From assembly GCA_012295275.1 (NCBI GenBank), contig CM022665.1, positions 38,153,933 to 38,217,932 on the forward strand: a stretch of 64,000 nucleotides of DNA, written 5' to 3'. The notes beneath the pieces were generated by a model that worked only from the letters and a program-made list of their open reading frames with translations, did no database searches and was not told where the DNA came from. Position 1 is the first letter of the stretch. Each line of letters starts with the position of its first letter. Position numbers and translations under genes: made by a program. The stretch comes from Chrysomallon squamiferum (Eukaryota > Mollusca > Gastropoda > Neomphalida > Peltospiridae). Of this stretch, positions 1-11,110 are shown one piece after another.

Positions 1-60
1 CATCATCATCATTATCATCATTATTATTATTATTATTATTATTGATGATGATAATGACGT
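1..60. repeat. (ATT/CAT)n trinucleotide repeat
   Basis: Imperfect runs of cat, att and gat triplets open the window. This is simple sequence with no coding signal. Confidence 0.85.
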
Positions 61-815
61 TCCTGTTTGATGTTATTGGCTTCGTTATGTTAGAATATAA
101 AATTAATCTACAATACTAACGTAATATAACACACAATTGTTGGTAATGGGGATGATGATTGTGTTGTTTTTCTTATTACCGTTGCTGTTGTCACTGTTAA
201 ACCGCTACTCTGTTATTTTTAAAACACTCTGCTGTCTTTACGTAACAGATACGTCTATTTTTTTACCATGCAGCAATAAACGTCAGTTTTCTGACAAGCG
301 TCATTCTTAACTTTTGTCATGTATCGCCTAATCAGTACATTCTAAAACACTTGTTCTATAATTAGTCGTGTACAAAAAAAAAAAAAAAAAAAAAAATCTG
401 TACCCCTGTGACGCCTTGTTTTTCTTTACGTTAAAACGCGGCAGGTGCGACACTTAACTAAACGTTTAGAGTAGTCATCTTTACAAATACCACAAAGCCA
501 GTTAGTTGGTCATTCAGTAAGTAACGCCTTAACAAACGTGGCTTATAAAGCAGAAAAATGAGTTAAACTCCGGTCTTACGTGTGATTCGGTGACGTGTAA
601 ATAATTGCTTGACCACAATTGTGAATGTATTTCATACACTTTTTCTGTAGGGTTTAGACCGTAGTAAGATGTAATATGCAACAACAGGTTGTTTGTTTTT
701 ACAGCTGAACAATTACTGTTTGATTCAGGATACCAGGAATGTTTTCATTTCCTTTCGATAAACGTTTACATTAGAGCTTTATCCCTTGTTTAATCAATGA
801 TTATTGCTTATAACA

Positions 816-817
<2 letters not shown>

Positions 818-909
<92 letters not shown>

Positions 910-926
910 TATATATATATATATTA
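818..926. repeat. (CT)n followed by (TA)n microsatellite
   Basis: About 89 bp of uninterrupted CT dinucleotides are followed by a short TA tract. The poly-Leu-Ser frame across it is an artefact of the repeat. Confidence 0.97.
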
Positions 927-2253
927 CAACCTTCTTAAATTTATTCTTGTTATATCATCATATTTTTTTAAAAGCCTATAATTATTTGAACATATAAAGT
1001 ACCTTATTTCAATTATCCCTCAGTTTTGTTGTTGTTGGGTTTTCTTTTTTTCTTCTTTTTTCCCCACATTTAAATTTTTATTCTTTTTAACTTTTATAGC
1101 AATTTAATAATCAAAAAATATATACATAGTTGTATTTGGCCCCAAACTGGCAAATGACCTGTGGTTGTTTGTTAATTTACAACAGCTTTTTATAGTTGAT
1201 GGCTAACTGTGACAACGCCATTCCTGTGACAACACCGCTCGAACTTCAAAGGTAAGGAAAACAGAAAGAAGGAAAAAAAAAAAAAAGCCCACAGTTCACG
1301 AAAAACAAATTAAGTATTAGATGCCAATCTGAAACGATTGCCGCCATTAAACTCTGTCAGAAGTTATGTCCCTTAGGCTGTAATCGCCAATAAACAATAT
1401 ATTAATTTTAAACATTGACCAGTCATTAATTTTTTGAAAATAGAAATTTAAAATATTTATCAAGATATCTGGTTGTTATTTCTACGATTGTTATTATTGC
1501 TTAATAATAATCTTTAAATAATTATTTCATATTTTAAAAATGAAGTGTATTTGGGAAAGGACAAGTTTTACAACGGACTGGTTTTGTAACTTTGTTACGA
1601 TCGTTACGCGAGATGAAACGCGAGATCATAACGAAAAAAAAAATATATATATATATATATACACACACACATATAAATTTCGCAATAAATATAATTTTTA
1701 AAAGGTTTTATTTCTTATTAATAAAAATAATATTAGAATGTATTTTGTACTCCCAACAACACGCCCTTGCCACAAACAGTGATGAATCATGTTTTATTAC
1801 TCGATTTAAATTTTTTTTTTTATCATACTAAGTTACGTTCAGCTGTAATTCAAATTTCCTTTGATGTATACCATAATGCTTTTATGATCAGTAGTGATTA
1901 ATAATTCTTGGCTGGAGTTCTTTGTAACTAACGCGAGAGATATTTTTATCTGTCTTGTTTCTATATAAAACACACCATATCGAGTTTTCTACTGTTTATT
2001 ATTAGTGCGTAGAAATCAGTGATACAAAAATCGGTTTAATAAGGTAACAATTTTTAGTAATTAACAAGTTAGATATTTTTAGCATATATATGTATATATA
2101 TAGCTGCTTTGTGTCTATATAAAGCACAAAATGCTGCTTTCTGTAGTGTTTATAATTAGTGTACAGAAATTGATGACTAAAAAAAATCGATTAATAAGTT
2201 ACATAGTTATGTTTCCGAAATAAAATTTAAACTGTCAAAAGAAAGAGAAAAAT

Positions 2254-2254
<1 letters not shown>

Positions 2255-2327
<73 letters not shown>
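2255..2327. repeat. (GA)n microsatellite
   Basis: About 72 bp of GA repeat with no interruption. It is a long homopurine tract. Confidence 0.97.
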
Positions 2328-2330
<3 letters not shown>

Positions 2331-4023
2331 TGCAAATATTTTTATAACCTTCATTTGATATAATATTATTTTACGACTTTCACGTCATTTTCCAGACCGC
2401 CCATGTTACCACAATGTAAGTAAAGGATTAATTTATAAATAGACTTGTTAGTCATCGATTACAAATAAACAGTTTGTTATGACTTGAATAACACCAATAA
2501 TATTATGTTGTTTCGACTGGTAGTTCCATTTAACATTAGTAAACACGATTATCTCATGTTGCCTAATCAGGCCAAGTGTTTTCTTAACAATTAGGTGTCT
2601 GTTTTTAGAACCTGTTGGCGACAGAACGCTAAACATTAACACTGATCGTATATCTGTTATGGTCGACCCGTCAGCTATTTCAGACATGCTTGCGCTCTCT
2701 GAAGGTTCAAGCTCACTTGTTGTGGGTTCAGAGTTGTCTGCGAAGTTTTAGTATGTAATAGTGGTGTTTACAGAAAAAGCAGGGTGTAGCAGTGTTACAC
2801 CTTCCCAGTTATAATTTTTTTTATAAAGGTCCAGTACCAGGTTGCGATCCCCGAACCTATCAGTCTAAACGTTTTGTTCATAATTATATGAAACGGTCTT
2901 CATTACTTTTTTCTTTTCTTTTTTTATTGTTATTATTTTTTTTATTTTTATTTTTTTTCTTATCCAGCGTTTGCCGTCTGGTTTGTGTTGCAAATAATGG
3001 AAGTTTACCAGAACATTAAATAGCGAAATGAAAAAGCGCTACTGACTTTTGGGTGAATATGTATGGATTTATAAAACAGACTGCTCCTTCTCTGTATGGT
3101 TATTTTAAAATGAATGACGAAAACCGGATCCCATGAACAGATCCTTTCCAGATCTTCTTCTCTACTCACTGCCCTCCTCTACTCACTGCTCACATCCAAG
3201 CCTCATTTTGATACAGATCTCGCGTAACCCAAAAAGCTTTTAGTACGAACATGTTAAAATATTTTGTTTATGTAACCAGACGTCAAAAGGACAAAATTCT
3301 TAAATGAATATTATACAGCTGCGATATTTCTAATATGACTGTTTGAAAATAACTTATAAAGCTTTGTATAGTCATGTTACAACGGCGTGTGATTTTGGAT
3401 TCCAGCTTGCGGTTTTGAATGTATGTCTTGCTCATACTTCAGTTTAAAATAAATTTATAACAAATTCCTGTGCACACTGACAGGATAGATTTTTTAAAAT
3501 AAATTAAAAATACTTTCCTGATCACGGGTGATGCATGGGTGTGCTTTGTGTACGCTGTGCTTGTGCATCTGCAAGCGAACGTGAGTTTTGATAATCAGAT
3601 GTGCATCCGTGTTTGTGTGTGTGTACAGTTGTGGCTGGTCGGTATACATATTTTGGGGTATATATATATATATATATATGTATGAACATACTCATGTATG
3701 TTTTCAATGTCTGTTTCCTCATTGTCTGTAAAAGTGTGAAAACATAATTTTGTTTTTCATAAATATAGATATTTTCAAGAGAACGGTAGTTCTCCTATAG
3801 GCTGTATTTCACTGTGGTTTTTGTTGGGCATACAAACGTAAGATATTCTCGTATTTTAAAGCGATACCTCAGTGTTTACATTGTCAGTGCATGTTAATAG
3901 CGATTCACAAGTTTGTGGAATGCTGTCAGCTTTCTGAAATAAGAGAAAATATGCTTTTAAAAATCTGTGGGATTTTCTTTAGTTTTCCTTTTAAATATTT
4001 AAACCCATTATTATAATATGAAT

Positions 4024-4070
4024 GCTTTGTCAGTGTAAGTTTGTATTTCTACACCTCTTCGTGTGTGTAT
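4024..4070. repeat. Dispersed repeat copy 1 (ctttgtca.tgtaagtttgt)
   Basis: This segment reads gctttgtcagtgtaagtttg then tatttctacacctcttcgtg. It closely matches 14882-14930, which has the same order of words, including cttgtgtgt after the cct. The sequence before each copy (aatatg.a / aatattcagga) also agrees. The family is not recognised. Confidence 0.5.
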
Positions 4071-4440
4071 GTATGTGAACACACCTCTACACAGTGTGTA
4101 TGTATGTGAACACACCTATACACAGTGTGTATGCGTACATGTATCTATGTATTTAGGAATACTTATTCTGAATCTTCATGTACTTTTGTACAGACTCTGC
4201 ACACAGACAAAATTCGGGAACACATGGGCAAAGGACAAAGTCCAAACATGACCGCTGACAAGACTCGAACCTATAGGCGATTTTACTCGGCCACCAAGAC
4301 AACTTTATGTACGCACCTATGTCTGTATGTATGTATGTACGTTTGTGTGTGTATGTAAGAATGTATGTATATTGTGTGTATGTGTGCGTGTATGAGTATA
4401 TGAGTATATGAGTGTATGTATGTAGTTAAACATGCATATG
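4066..4440. repeat. 31-bp duplication and (TGTA)n-rich tract
   Basis: Two copies of a 31-bp unit (tgtatgtatgtgaacacacc plus a short tail) run from 4066 to 4130. Degenerate TGTA/TGTG repeats follow from about 4318 to 4430. The frames across it are low complexity. Confidence 0.75.
4190..4296 (-). mobile_element. tRNA-derived SINE head remnant
   Basis: Read on the minus strand, an A-box-like tggccgagta (4284-4295 region) is followed by a perfect B box, ggttcgagtct (4261-4271). The boxes are only about 12 bp apart, so the tRNA-like part has an internal deletion. The sequence beyond the B box (cttgtcagcggtcatg) does not fold as a tRNA end, which favours a SINE remnant over a real tRNA gene. Confidence 0.45.
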
Positions 4441-4737
4441 TGTGATGGGGGTGTGTTAATTAGACCACCACTGCGATCGTAATTATAATACATATTTATC
4501 CTAACACTAATGATTGACTCAACAATACGAAATAACTTCTTGTGTACTTATCATTACATCTAATTACAGTTTTTCAAATATTTGTCTATTGTGGGGATAA
4601 ACATCAATATATGCTCTGAAACAACAGCTTGCAAACGAACCATTCACAGTAGCTTTAGCTTTACGCTACCACTTAATTACCCGTAAAGTGACCAAACAAC
4701 TTTAGTGTCAACAATAAAATTGTCAGTTACGTCATCA

Positions 4738-4760
4738 TTTTTTTTTTTTTTTTTTTTTTT
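4738..4760. repeat. Poly-T run
   Basis: A run of over 20 T residues. Runs of similar length recur across the window, for example at 373-396, 5812-5838, 26795-26820 and 40793-40820. Confidence 0.9.
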
Positions 4761-5454
4761 GAGTCCATAAAGAGGCAACTGCCAAAGGGACGCTAATGGG
4801 ATGACGTTTCATTACTGTAATTACTGTGTTATTTTAAAGCAAAAGTCTCCGAACAAAACAATCTTATTTTTGCTAAAAATACAATCGCATTAACGTTTAA
4901 ATGGAATGTGTTTGATGTAACCGAAACGTTCTTTTAAGCTATCGATTTATCCGCGGTTGAAAGGCGACCGTAGCGATGTTTTTGGTCAAGCCGAAGGTTA
5001 TAGATATTGACAGAAGCTTCTTTAAATAGTAAATATGATGTTGATGTACTAGCCCAATTAACAACCATGCCATATTTGTGTAAAATGCCGATTAAATAAC
5101 TCGAAGACTGAAAAATAATATGGAAACTCCACAATTAGCTCAATTTTAATAAAGTCGTCCTTGAACTTCATTATAAATAAAAACAGTTGAGAGGTTAGCC
5201 ATAGTTATATCAAAGACGGTCTTGTATTAGCCAACACACTTGCTGTTTTACAGGTTAAAATAATAATTTAAAAAAATATATGTGTAATTAATCTTATAAA
5301 TCATTATTAAGTAGCATACATAAGACCACCGGTCCCTGTTTATCTTTTCGGTATTATTAGCTGATTACACAGTTCAAGTTCGTCGATTTTCAAAAAAGGC
5401 AAAAGTTTCGATTAACTTTGACAAACAGCTGTACAGAAAATGTTAAAAGTAAAA

Positions 5455-5513
5455 AGAAAAAAGAAAAAGAAAAAGAAAAGAAAGAAAAAAAGATTTTTTT
5501 TTTTTTTTTTTTA
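5455..5513. repeat. A/G-rich tract abutting poly-T
   Basis: An imperfect (A)n-G tract of about 40 bp runs directly into about 18 T residues, giving an A-run/T-run hairpin-capable junction. It is low complexity. Confidence 0.8.
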
Positions 5514-5613
5514 AATCCCACACATCTATGAAAGTTTAGTGTCAGTTAACTTTACTCGATTTGCAAGTATTTCTGAGAATGCTTGTGTGTGGGGGGACAC
5601 ATATAGATATGTG

Positions 5614-5628
5614 AGCGCGCGCGCGCAC
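5614..5628. repeat. (GC)n alternating purine-pyrimidine tract
   Basis: gcgcgcgcgcgc flanked by gtga and aca. A short, potentially Z-forming run in otherwise AT-rich DNA. Confidence 0.8.
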
Positions 5629-5767
5629 AGGTAATAACAAAACAACAGAATTTGTTATTTTAAAATGATGATACTTACTTTCCAGCGTATATACGCATAA
5701 AATATATGGCATGTATTTATGAGGGGGTGTTTTGGCTCTTCGGAAAGGTTTTGTTTATTGTTTGTTT

Positions 5768-5786
5768 GGGTGGGGGGTTTGGGGGA
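5768..5786 (+). other. G-run cluster, possible quadruplex
   Basis: The sequence gggtggggggtttgggggag has runs of 3, 6 and 5 G within 19 bp, 1.8 kb upstream of the start codon. It could form a two- or three-tetrad structure. This is a motif observation only. Confidence 0.4.
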
Positions 5787-5807
5787 GTTGTGTTTTGTTG
5801 TTGTTTG

Positions 5808-5838
<31 letters not shown>

Positions 5839-6044
5839 ATTTATTTATTTTTTTTTTTTATTAAAAAAAATAAAATTGGATTAATGCAGAGTTTGATTAA
5901 ATGACAGAAGACTGATGGTGGTGAATGTGTAACTATGGTGACAGTACGAAATGGTGATTGTGATGAAACTTGTGATATTCTGTTGTTGTAATGTCTTATT
6001 TAAATACCAAATTAAGTTTTACTGTCCGAAATATTTCATCCTTC

Positions 6045-6046
<2 letters not shown>

Positions 6047-6102
<56 letters not shown>

Positions 6103-6124
6103 ATACCATACTCATGATTGTTAT

Positions 6125-6164
<40 letters not shown>
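6047..6164. repeat. (TA)n and (TC)n microsatellites
   Basis: About 52 bp of TA repeat (to 6101) is followed, after a 28-bp spacer, by about 36 bp of TC repeat (6129-6164). Confidence 0.95.
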
Positions 6165-6166
<2 letters not shown>

Positions 6167-7082
6167 ACAAAACAACGTTCAATATTAAACTTCACACTCC
6201 CAAATCAAAGTACACATCAAGGGAGATAACTTTTGTCGCCATCGTTCTCGGTGAAGTCGTTTTAATTATGCAAAAGAACGAGAAAGAAAAAACTTCTCCC
6301 CACCTACCGGTTGGCATCTATAATGACAGAAAAATAAAAGTTTTACTAGATTCAAATCTGTCTCTGTGAAGTTTTGACCAATAAATACTTTCAGTTAATC
6401 ATTTAACTCTCTGAAAACAGCTATTATAAGACCTTTTTTATTTCACTATCACGCACACACACACACACACGCACACACACGTGTACATTCACACTTTCTC
6501 CCTCTCGTTAACCAAACCAACATAAATACGTTTTCGATAAGGACAGTCTGCATTCAGAAAGGTTTGACATGATCAACTCCCTTTTGTTTACGTCAACAAC
6601 AAAACGAAAAAGAAACGAAAAAAAAAAAAAAAAAAAAAAGAAAGAAAGAAAGAAAATAAACTATTATTGCTTATAAAAATTAAGTAACCATGAGAACACA
6701 TTTTCAAAAGAATATATTATATAAAAAATAAAATAAATTTATTTAAATATATGTATTCATAAGCTCAGCTCTTTTTTAACCCATCTAAATTTGATTAATT
6801 CCTGGAACACCCAGTTGGCATATTCATATGTAACAGTAAGATGCAAACAGGTAATGCTAATACGTTTATTCCTGAACATTTATAATGGGTGTAAGTTATT
6901 AACAACCTGACAGCAGAGGGAAAATATAAATCATTCAAGTGACACTTTATTTGCATCTCTAACAAAGTTTGAACTGCCGCAAAAAAACAAAAAAAAAAAA
7001 AAAAAAAGTACCTTCTGACATCATCGCTAACAACGTCGTGTTTCGTTATCAATCAACCTGATACACTTGCCTATATCGTGAC

Positions 7083-7594
7083 TCATTCATAATGACGTTT
7101 TCAGGTGTCCAATCAAGTGATTTGACACACAGGTTGTTTTGCGAAGGCACGAGACGAAAACGACGGGAGATTCGAGAGTTAACCAATCAAAACAATCGAC
7201 ACACTGGTTGATTCTACCGGCACGAGACATTTACCGTCAGTTGACCAGCTGTAACGAGAGGAGTAGCAGCGAAAGAAGCGAAGTATTGCTGACGAAAGCA
7301 GTTATATACGTTTACAAAAAGACGATTATTTATTTAATTAATATCTATTAGAATTCGACAGTCACATGGATTATTAGCGGCGTGTCACCAATCATACATT
7401 TACTAATAACATCAACAGTGACATTCCGAAACATGATTTTGTGCGAAACGAATTTTTCAGCTGTCAGTTTCATCTCCAGCTGACGTATTGCATTTCGTGT
7501 TTTGACTGCAGCCGATGAGAAGTGTTTTCAAAATTTCGTCGTGTAGTTTGATTTTTTGTAGTAGAAACCCTGTTCAGACAGAACCGGCTTTAAG
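7083..7594 (+). promoter_or_regulatory. Candidate promoter and 5' leader of the RhoU-like gene
   Basis: Base composition changes here: CpG dinucleotides become frequent and simple repeats vanish just before the start codon. CCAAT boxes occur at 7109-7113, 7183-7187 and 7388-7392, and CRE-half-site-like TGACG at 7093-7097 and 7481-7485. No clear TATA box or transcription start can be fixed, so part of this stretch is probably 5' UTR. An in-frame TAG at 7562-7564 precedes the chosen start codon. Confidence 0.5.
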
Positions 7595-7781
7595 ATGCCC
7601 CCACATTCTATGATGGACCATAACACGAACTTGTTGCCGGAATTGGACCCTCTCGAACACCAGAGGGTAAAGTGTGTGTTGGTTGGGGATGGGGCTATCG
7701 GAAAGACTAGTTTGGTCGTTAGTTACACCACAAATGGATATCCCACAGAATATGTGCCAACAGCATTTGACAATTATTCAG
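7595..7781 (+). CDS. RhoU/RhoV-like Rho GTPase, coding exon 1
   Basis: Encodes residues 1-62 and the first base of codon 63 of a 247-residue Rho-family GTPase, a membrane-bound GTP-operated switch for actin and adhesion signalling. Visible motifs are the P-loop GDGAIGKT (31-38), the RhoU-typical [13 protein letters not shown] (41-53) and switch [10 protein letters not shown] (54-62), with Thr56 at the Rac Thr35 position. The start is the first in-frame ATG after the TAG at 7562-7564 and has A at -3; Met6 and Met7 are alternatives. The exon ends TCA-G before gtgtgt, a GT donor without the usual gtragt context. The N terminus before the P-loop is about 30 residues with no PxxP motif, so it lacks the SH3-binding extension of mammalian RHOU. 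The family call is firm; choosing RhoU over RhoV rests on remembered similarity. Vertebrate RHOU was found as a Wnt-1-responsive gene. Confidence 0.93.
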
Positions 7782-8257
7782 GTGTGTATTTTAATATCAA
7801 AGGAAGAGGAAATGTTATTTTGTGTTTGTTTATTTTTATATTCTGAATTCACAAAAATGGGTGTTTTGTATTTTTCATAATCTTATAATATAATCATTCG
7901 TAAAACTACTATAAATATATGTAAAATGGTAAGTAAATAACAATTTATAATCATTTTTAAAATTATGAGTACTTTATCATAATTATATTTGTTTCATAAT
8001 TTATGTGGGGATAAATTCAAAAATTATAGGAACATACACTTTAATGTCTTATTTTATACCACTAACTCAATACATGTTATTGCATCACAAAATATTTAAT
8101 GATATATATAATGACATATTGCACTAATGGGTTTTTAATAACACTTTTATTACACTGTCAAATGTGCTAAAATTTAGTTTGAAAAATTACATAAATTTCC
8201 CTTTGTATAACAGTTACTGATTAAGAAATTAAAACATTTAAGCTTAGGAAATGTTTA

Positions 8258-8293
8258 CTGCTGCTGCTGCTGCTGCTGCTGCTACTACTACTA
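8258..8293. repeat. (CTG)8(CTA)4 triplet repeat
   Basis: Eight CTG units (8258-8281) run directly into four CTA units (8282-8293), in intron 1 on the sense strand. Confidence 0.95.
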
Positions 8294-8349
8294 ATAATTT
8301 TAAAAACTTAAAAAGCCCCAGAACATCTACATATTTTTGTATCAACTGT

Positions 8350-8620
8350 TGTGTCTCAACATATTTATTTATTCATTAATAACACAAAAGAGAAAACCTT
8401 TAAGCCCTCCCATAAGATATTCTTACTGATTAACAGCAAGGGTTCTTTTACATATATAACCATCCCATGGACAGGAAAACAAAGAGGTTAATGAGTCATG
8501 GGACATTAGCTGTAACAGACAATAGTCCCCAAGCGGCAGTGAAGAGAATTGATCCTGTGTCTCTTCCTATCTCATATCTGTACTTGAACCACTGATCCAT
8601 GGCCTCACCTGTAGTCAGGT
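8350..8620 (-). mobile_element. tRNA-derived SINE, degenerate copy
   Basis: On the + strand this reads as the reverse complement of the family: gagaaaacc, gattaacagcaagggttctt (8428-8457), catcccatggacaggaaaac (8461-8480), then gaattgatcctgtg (8547-8560), which is the inverted B-box zone. It is one of the longest minus-strand copies but is heavily diverged. Confidence 0.7.
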
Positions 8621-10945
8621 GTAAATTTAAAAGGCCAGTATGTTAAACAGATGGATGAAATATGACAGCTTTTAGATATTTATCATGTTGTATACTAAAG
8701 CAACTAGTACATCGTTCAGGTGGTGTATGGGTTATGCAATAGTGATGGTAATATGCAGATAAACTGTATGGTACGGCAACCCAGTTAAATATCACGTTTT
8801 TCTGGATGACTGTTGTGAAACATATCAATTTTGAGTTATTATAGTGAATTATAAATTACTGTGAAATAATGAGAAATGTTGTCCAGTAAATAAATAATAT
8901 TCATGTGTTAAAACATTTAAAATTTTGAACACCTCAACCAGGCAATTAATGTCAGATTATCAAACAATTTCAATTTTTTATAAGGATTATACATTTTCAG
9001 TATTTCTTATTATCATGATTTTAAATTCAAAATGAAAACGAAAAAAAAAAAAAAAAAAAAAAAAAGGCAAATAAATAAAGGGGTTTAGAAAAAAAAAAAA
9101 GTAAACCCAATGTAATCTGTGTAAGTGAATATCTTGTAGTTATTTGACATACTCCATTTGACTTACCACTGAAGTACATTTGGTTATTCTTGGCAGTTTA
9201 CAAATCATAAGAAAGCTTTTCTTTGGGTAATTATATAGTTAAATTCTTTCAGATACTGCAAAATAGTCCAGCTTACCATGGTTATAATACTAATATGATA
9301 GTATTCTTTTATTTCAATTACTACTGCTACTACTACTGTTAATGCTGTTACTATTATTACCATTACTATTGTTAATATTACAATTATAACGTTTTTACCA
9401 TATGTTAAGTTTGTAGACTAACATATTAATCAAGATAAATTTAATGTTGACATATTACTGTTAGCTTATTTCAGTATCTAAATACTAAATTAACTTACTG
9501 ATCTGTATAGTATAATAACAATGACACATCTGTTTCCATTTTCAAATATTTGTAATTACAGTTATAGATTTTAAGATAGCTTGTATACAGCACAATGCAT
9601 TTAGATTTATTTATTTATTATTATTATTTGTTTTTATCTTGGTGAAAATGTCAGCATGTCTTGTTATTATTTACCAGCCAACATCTTTAAACAGTTGCCT
9701 TTAGTTTTGCCTTTTGATGATGCTTGACAGCTATTTCGTTACAGTGTGGCTTTGTCAAAGAAGCAGGGAGAAATTTGTTTACACCCTTTCTAGGTTAACT
9801 CCTTTCCCCGATAACCAATTTTTCAAAATACCTTGTCACCTGGTTGACAGTTCCGTTAAAATTAGGTTCAGAAAGCTAACCCAGATGTGTATATGAGTAA
9901 TTTGAAAATTTATTATTAATAATTCTGAGAAGAAAAAAAAAATGTATTTAATGAAATTTAATTATCACTGCTGTCACTGCTGTTATTATTATTGCACACT
10001 ACAAAATAATAATAAAATAAAATTTATATATCCACTCAGTTGTATGCTGATGATGAAAATCTATAGGCCACGGTGTTTAGGAGCTATTTGTAGATCATAA
10101 GATCAATTCTCCATCCACCATTTACAGTTAGTGTGTACTCTATGGTTTATGTTTACCTGCAGCTAATGGATTTGCTGTGTCCATCAGACCATGGTCTGGG
10201 TGATTTGTGTTCATGGCTAGTTTGAGATCTCTTGTTCTATTTTAACTTTACACTGGGCATGGGCCATTTACACTGACTGGTGGCTTGCTTGAATACTCTA
10301 GAGCAGTATGTTTCACGAGTAACTTGGTGTTTCAAATAACAATAATAATCTGAGATATTTATATACATTTAGGTTTACTTCTCCTTATCAATCTTTTTCT
10401 GCCCTCATCTCCATTTTAATTTTTTTTGAGTTTCTTTCTGTCTGTCTACTGCACCTCACTACAGAGGATTCAAACATTTCTTTAAGCCTGAATTATATTT
10501 CTTATTTTTCATTCTTTCTTTTCAATGACTAATACAACACAAAACAAATAAGTACATATTATTTTCTAGATTTGTATCATTTCATTCCTTAGATTGTTAG
10601 CACATGACTGTTTTAAAAAAAAAAATGTAGAATTAACAAAGATATGCTTTACGTTTTGTCAAGGTTTGGTATGGTATCCTTGTTTTATTAAACAAAAATA
10701 GTGACTTGTGTAAATTCAACATTTTTGTGCATATACAATAGTTGTTAGCTGAGCTTGTTTGAAATGTACTCCTTTATGGTATATTGATTACAACATTCAG
10801 TATATGTTTTAAAAAAAAAAAAATAATAATAATTTTCTTTAAGATGTTTATTATGAAAGCATGTATAAGTGTCTGTTCATGTAAATGTGTGCATGTATAT
10901 GTGTGTCATCTGTAAATAATGAAATATTTCTGTTTAATTTTTCAG

Positions 10946-11004
10946 TGGTTGTGACAGTTGACAGTCATCCTGTTCGGTTAAACTTGTGTGATACTGCAGG
11001 CCAG
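10946..11004 (+). CDS. RhoU/RhoV-like Rho GTPase, coding exon 2 (59 nt)
   Basis: Encodes the end of codon 63 to Gln82. The peptide VVVTVDSHPVRLNLCDTAGQ carries strands beta-2 and beta-3 and the G3 motif DTAGQ (78-82), with Gln82 at the catalytic Rac Gln61 position. The acceptor is a T-rich tract ending ttcag and the donor is a good gtaaga. The exon ends on a codon boundary, so the protein joins Q82 to D83. Only 59 bases long, it is easily missed by gene finders; skipping it would shift the frame and delete the catalytic Gln. Confidence 0.93.
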
Positions 11005-11029
11005 GTAAGAATATTTACCTCTATATTTT

Positions 11030-11110
11030 ATACACACACACACACACATATACATATACATATACATACATATATGTATACCTATTTATATGTATGATAT
11101 ATGTATTTTA
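11030..11110. repeat. (AC)n and (ATAC)n tract
   Basis: A short CA run and then degenerate tacata repeats begin 25 bp after the exon 2 donor. Confidence 0.8.

Larger units (their letters stand above)
61..7082. other. Upstream intergenic DNA, no gene seen
   Basis: This stretch is AT-rich and holds microsatellites, homopolymer runs, one SINE remnant and a G-run cluster, listed separately. The open frames are short and made of simple repeats. The segment 2430-2760 is less repetitive and carries an FOX-like gtaaacac and a gcctaatcaggc near-palindrome, so it could be regulatory, but nothing proves it. A non-coding first exon of the downstream gene could lie here unseen. Confidence 0.6.
7782..10945 (+). 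other. Intron 1 (3,164 bp)
   Basis: The boundaries are gtgtgt at the donor and tttttcag at the acceptor, and splicing restores the frame (G + TG = Val63). It holds a CTG/CTA triplet repeat, a minus-strand SINE, a poly-A run near 9040 and otherwise unremarkable AT-rich DNA. Reading through the donor gives a stop at about codon 84, so retention would truncate the protein after switch I. Confidence 0.9.

Noticed and set aside
2830-2875. B-box-like ggttgcgatccccgaac
   Set aside because: One extra base inside the box and no A box upstream; too weak to call a tRNA or SINE.
7139-7351. 70-codon frame just upstream of exon 1
   Set aside because: Not in frame with the gene and starts at a non-ATG codon; better read as leader/promoter DNA.
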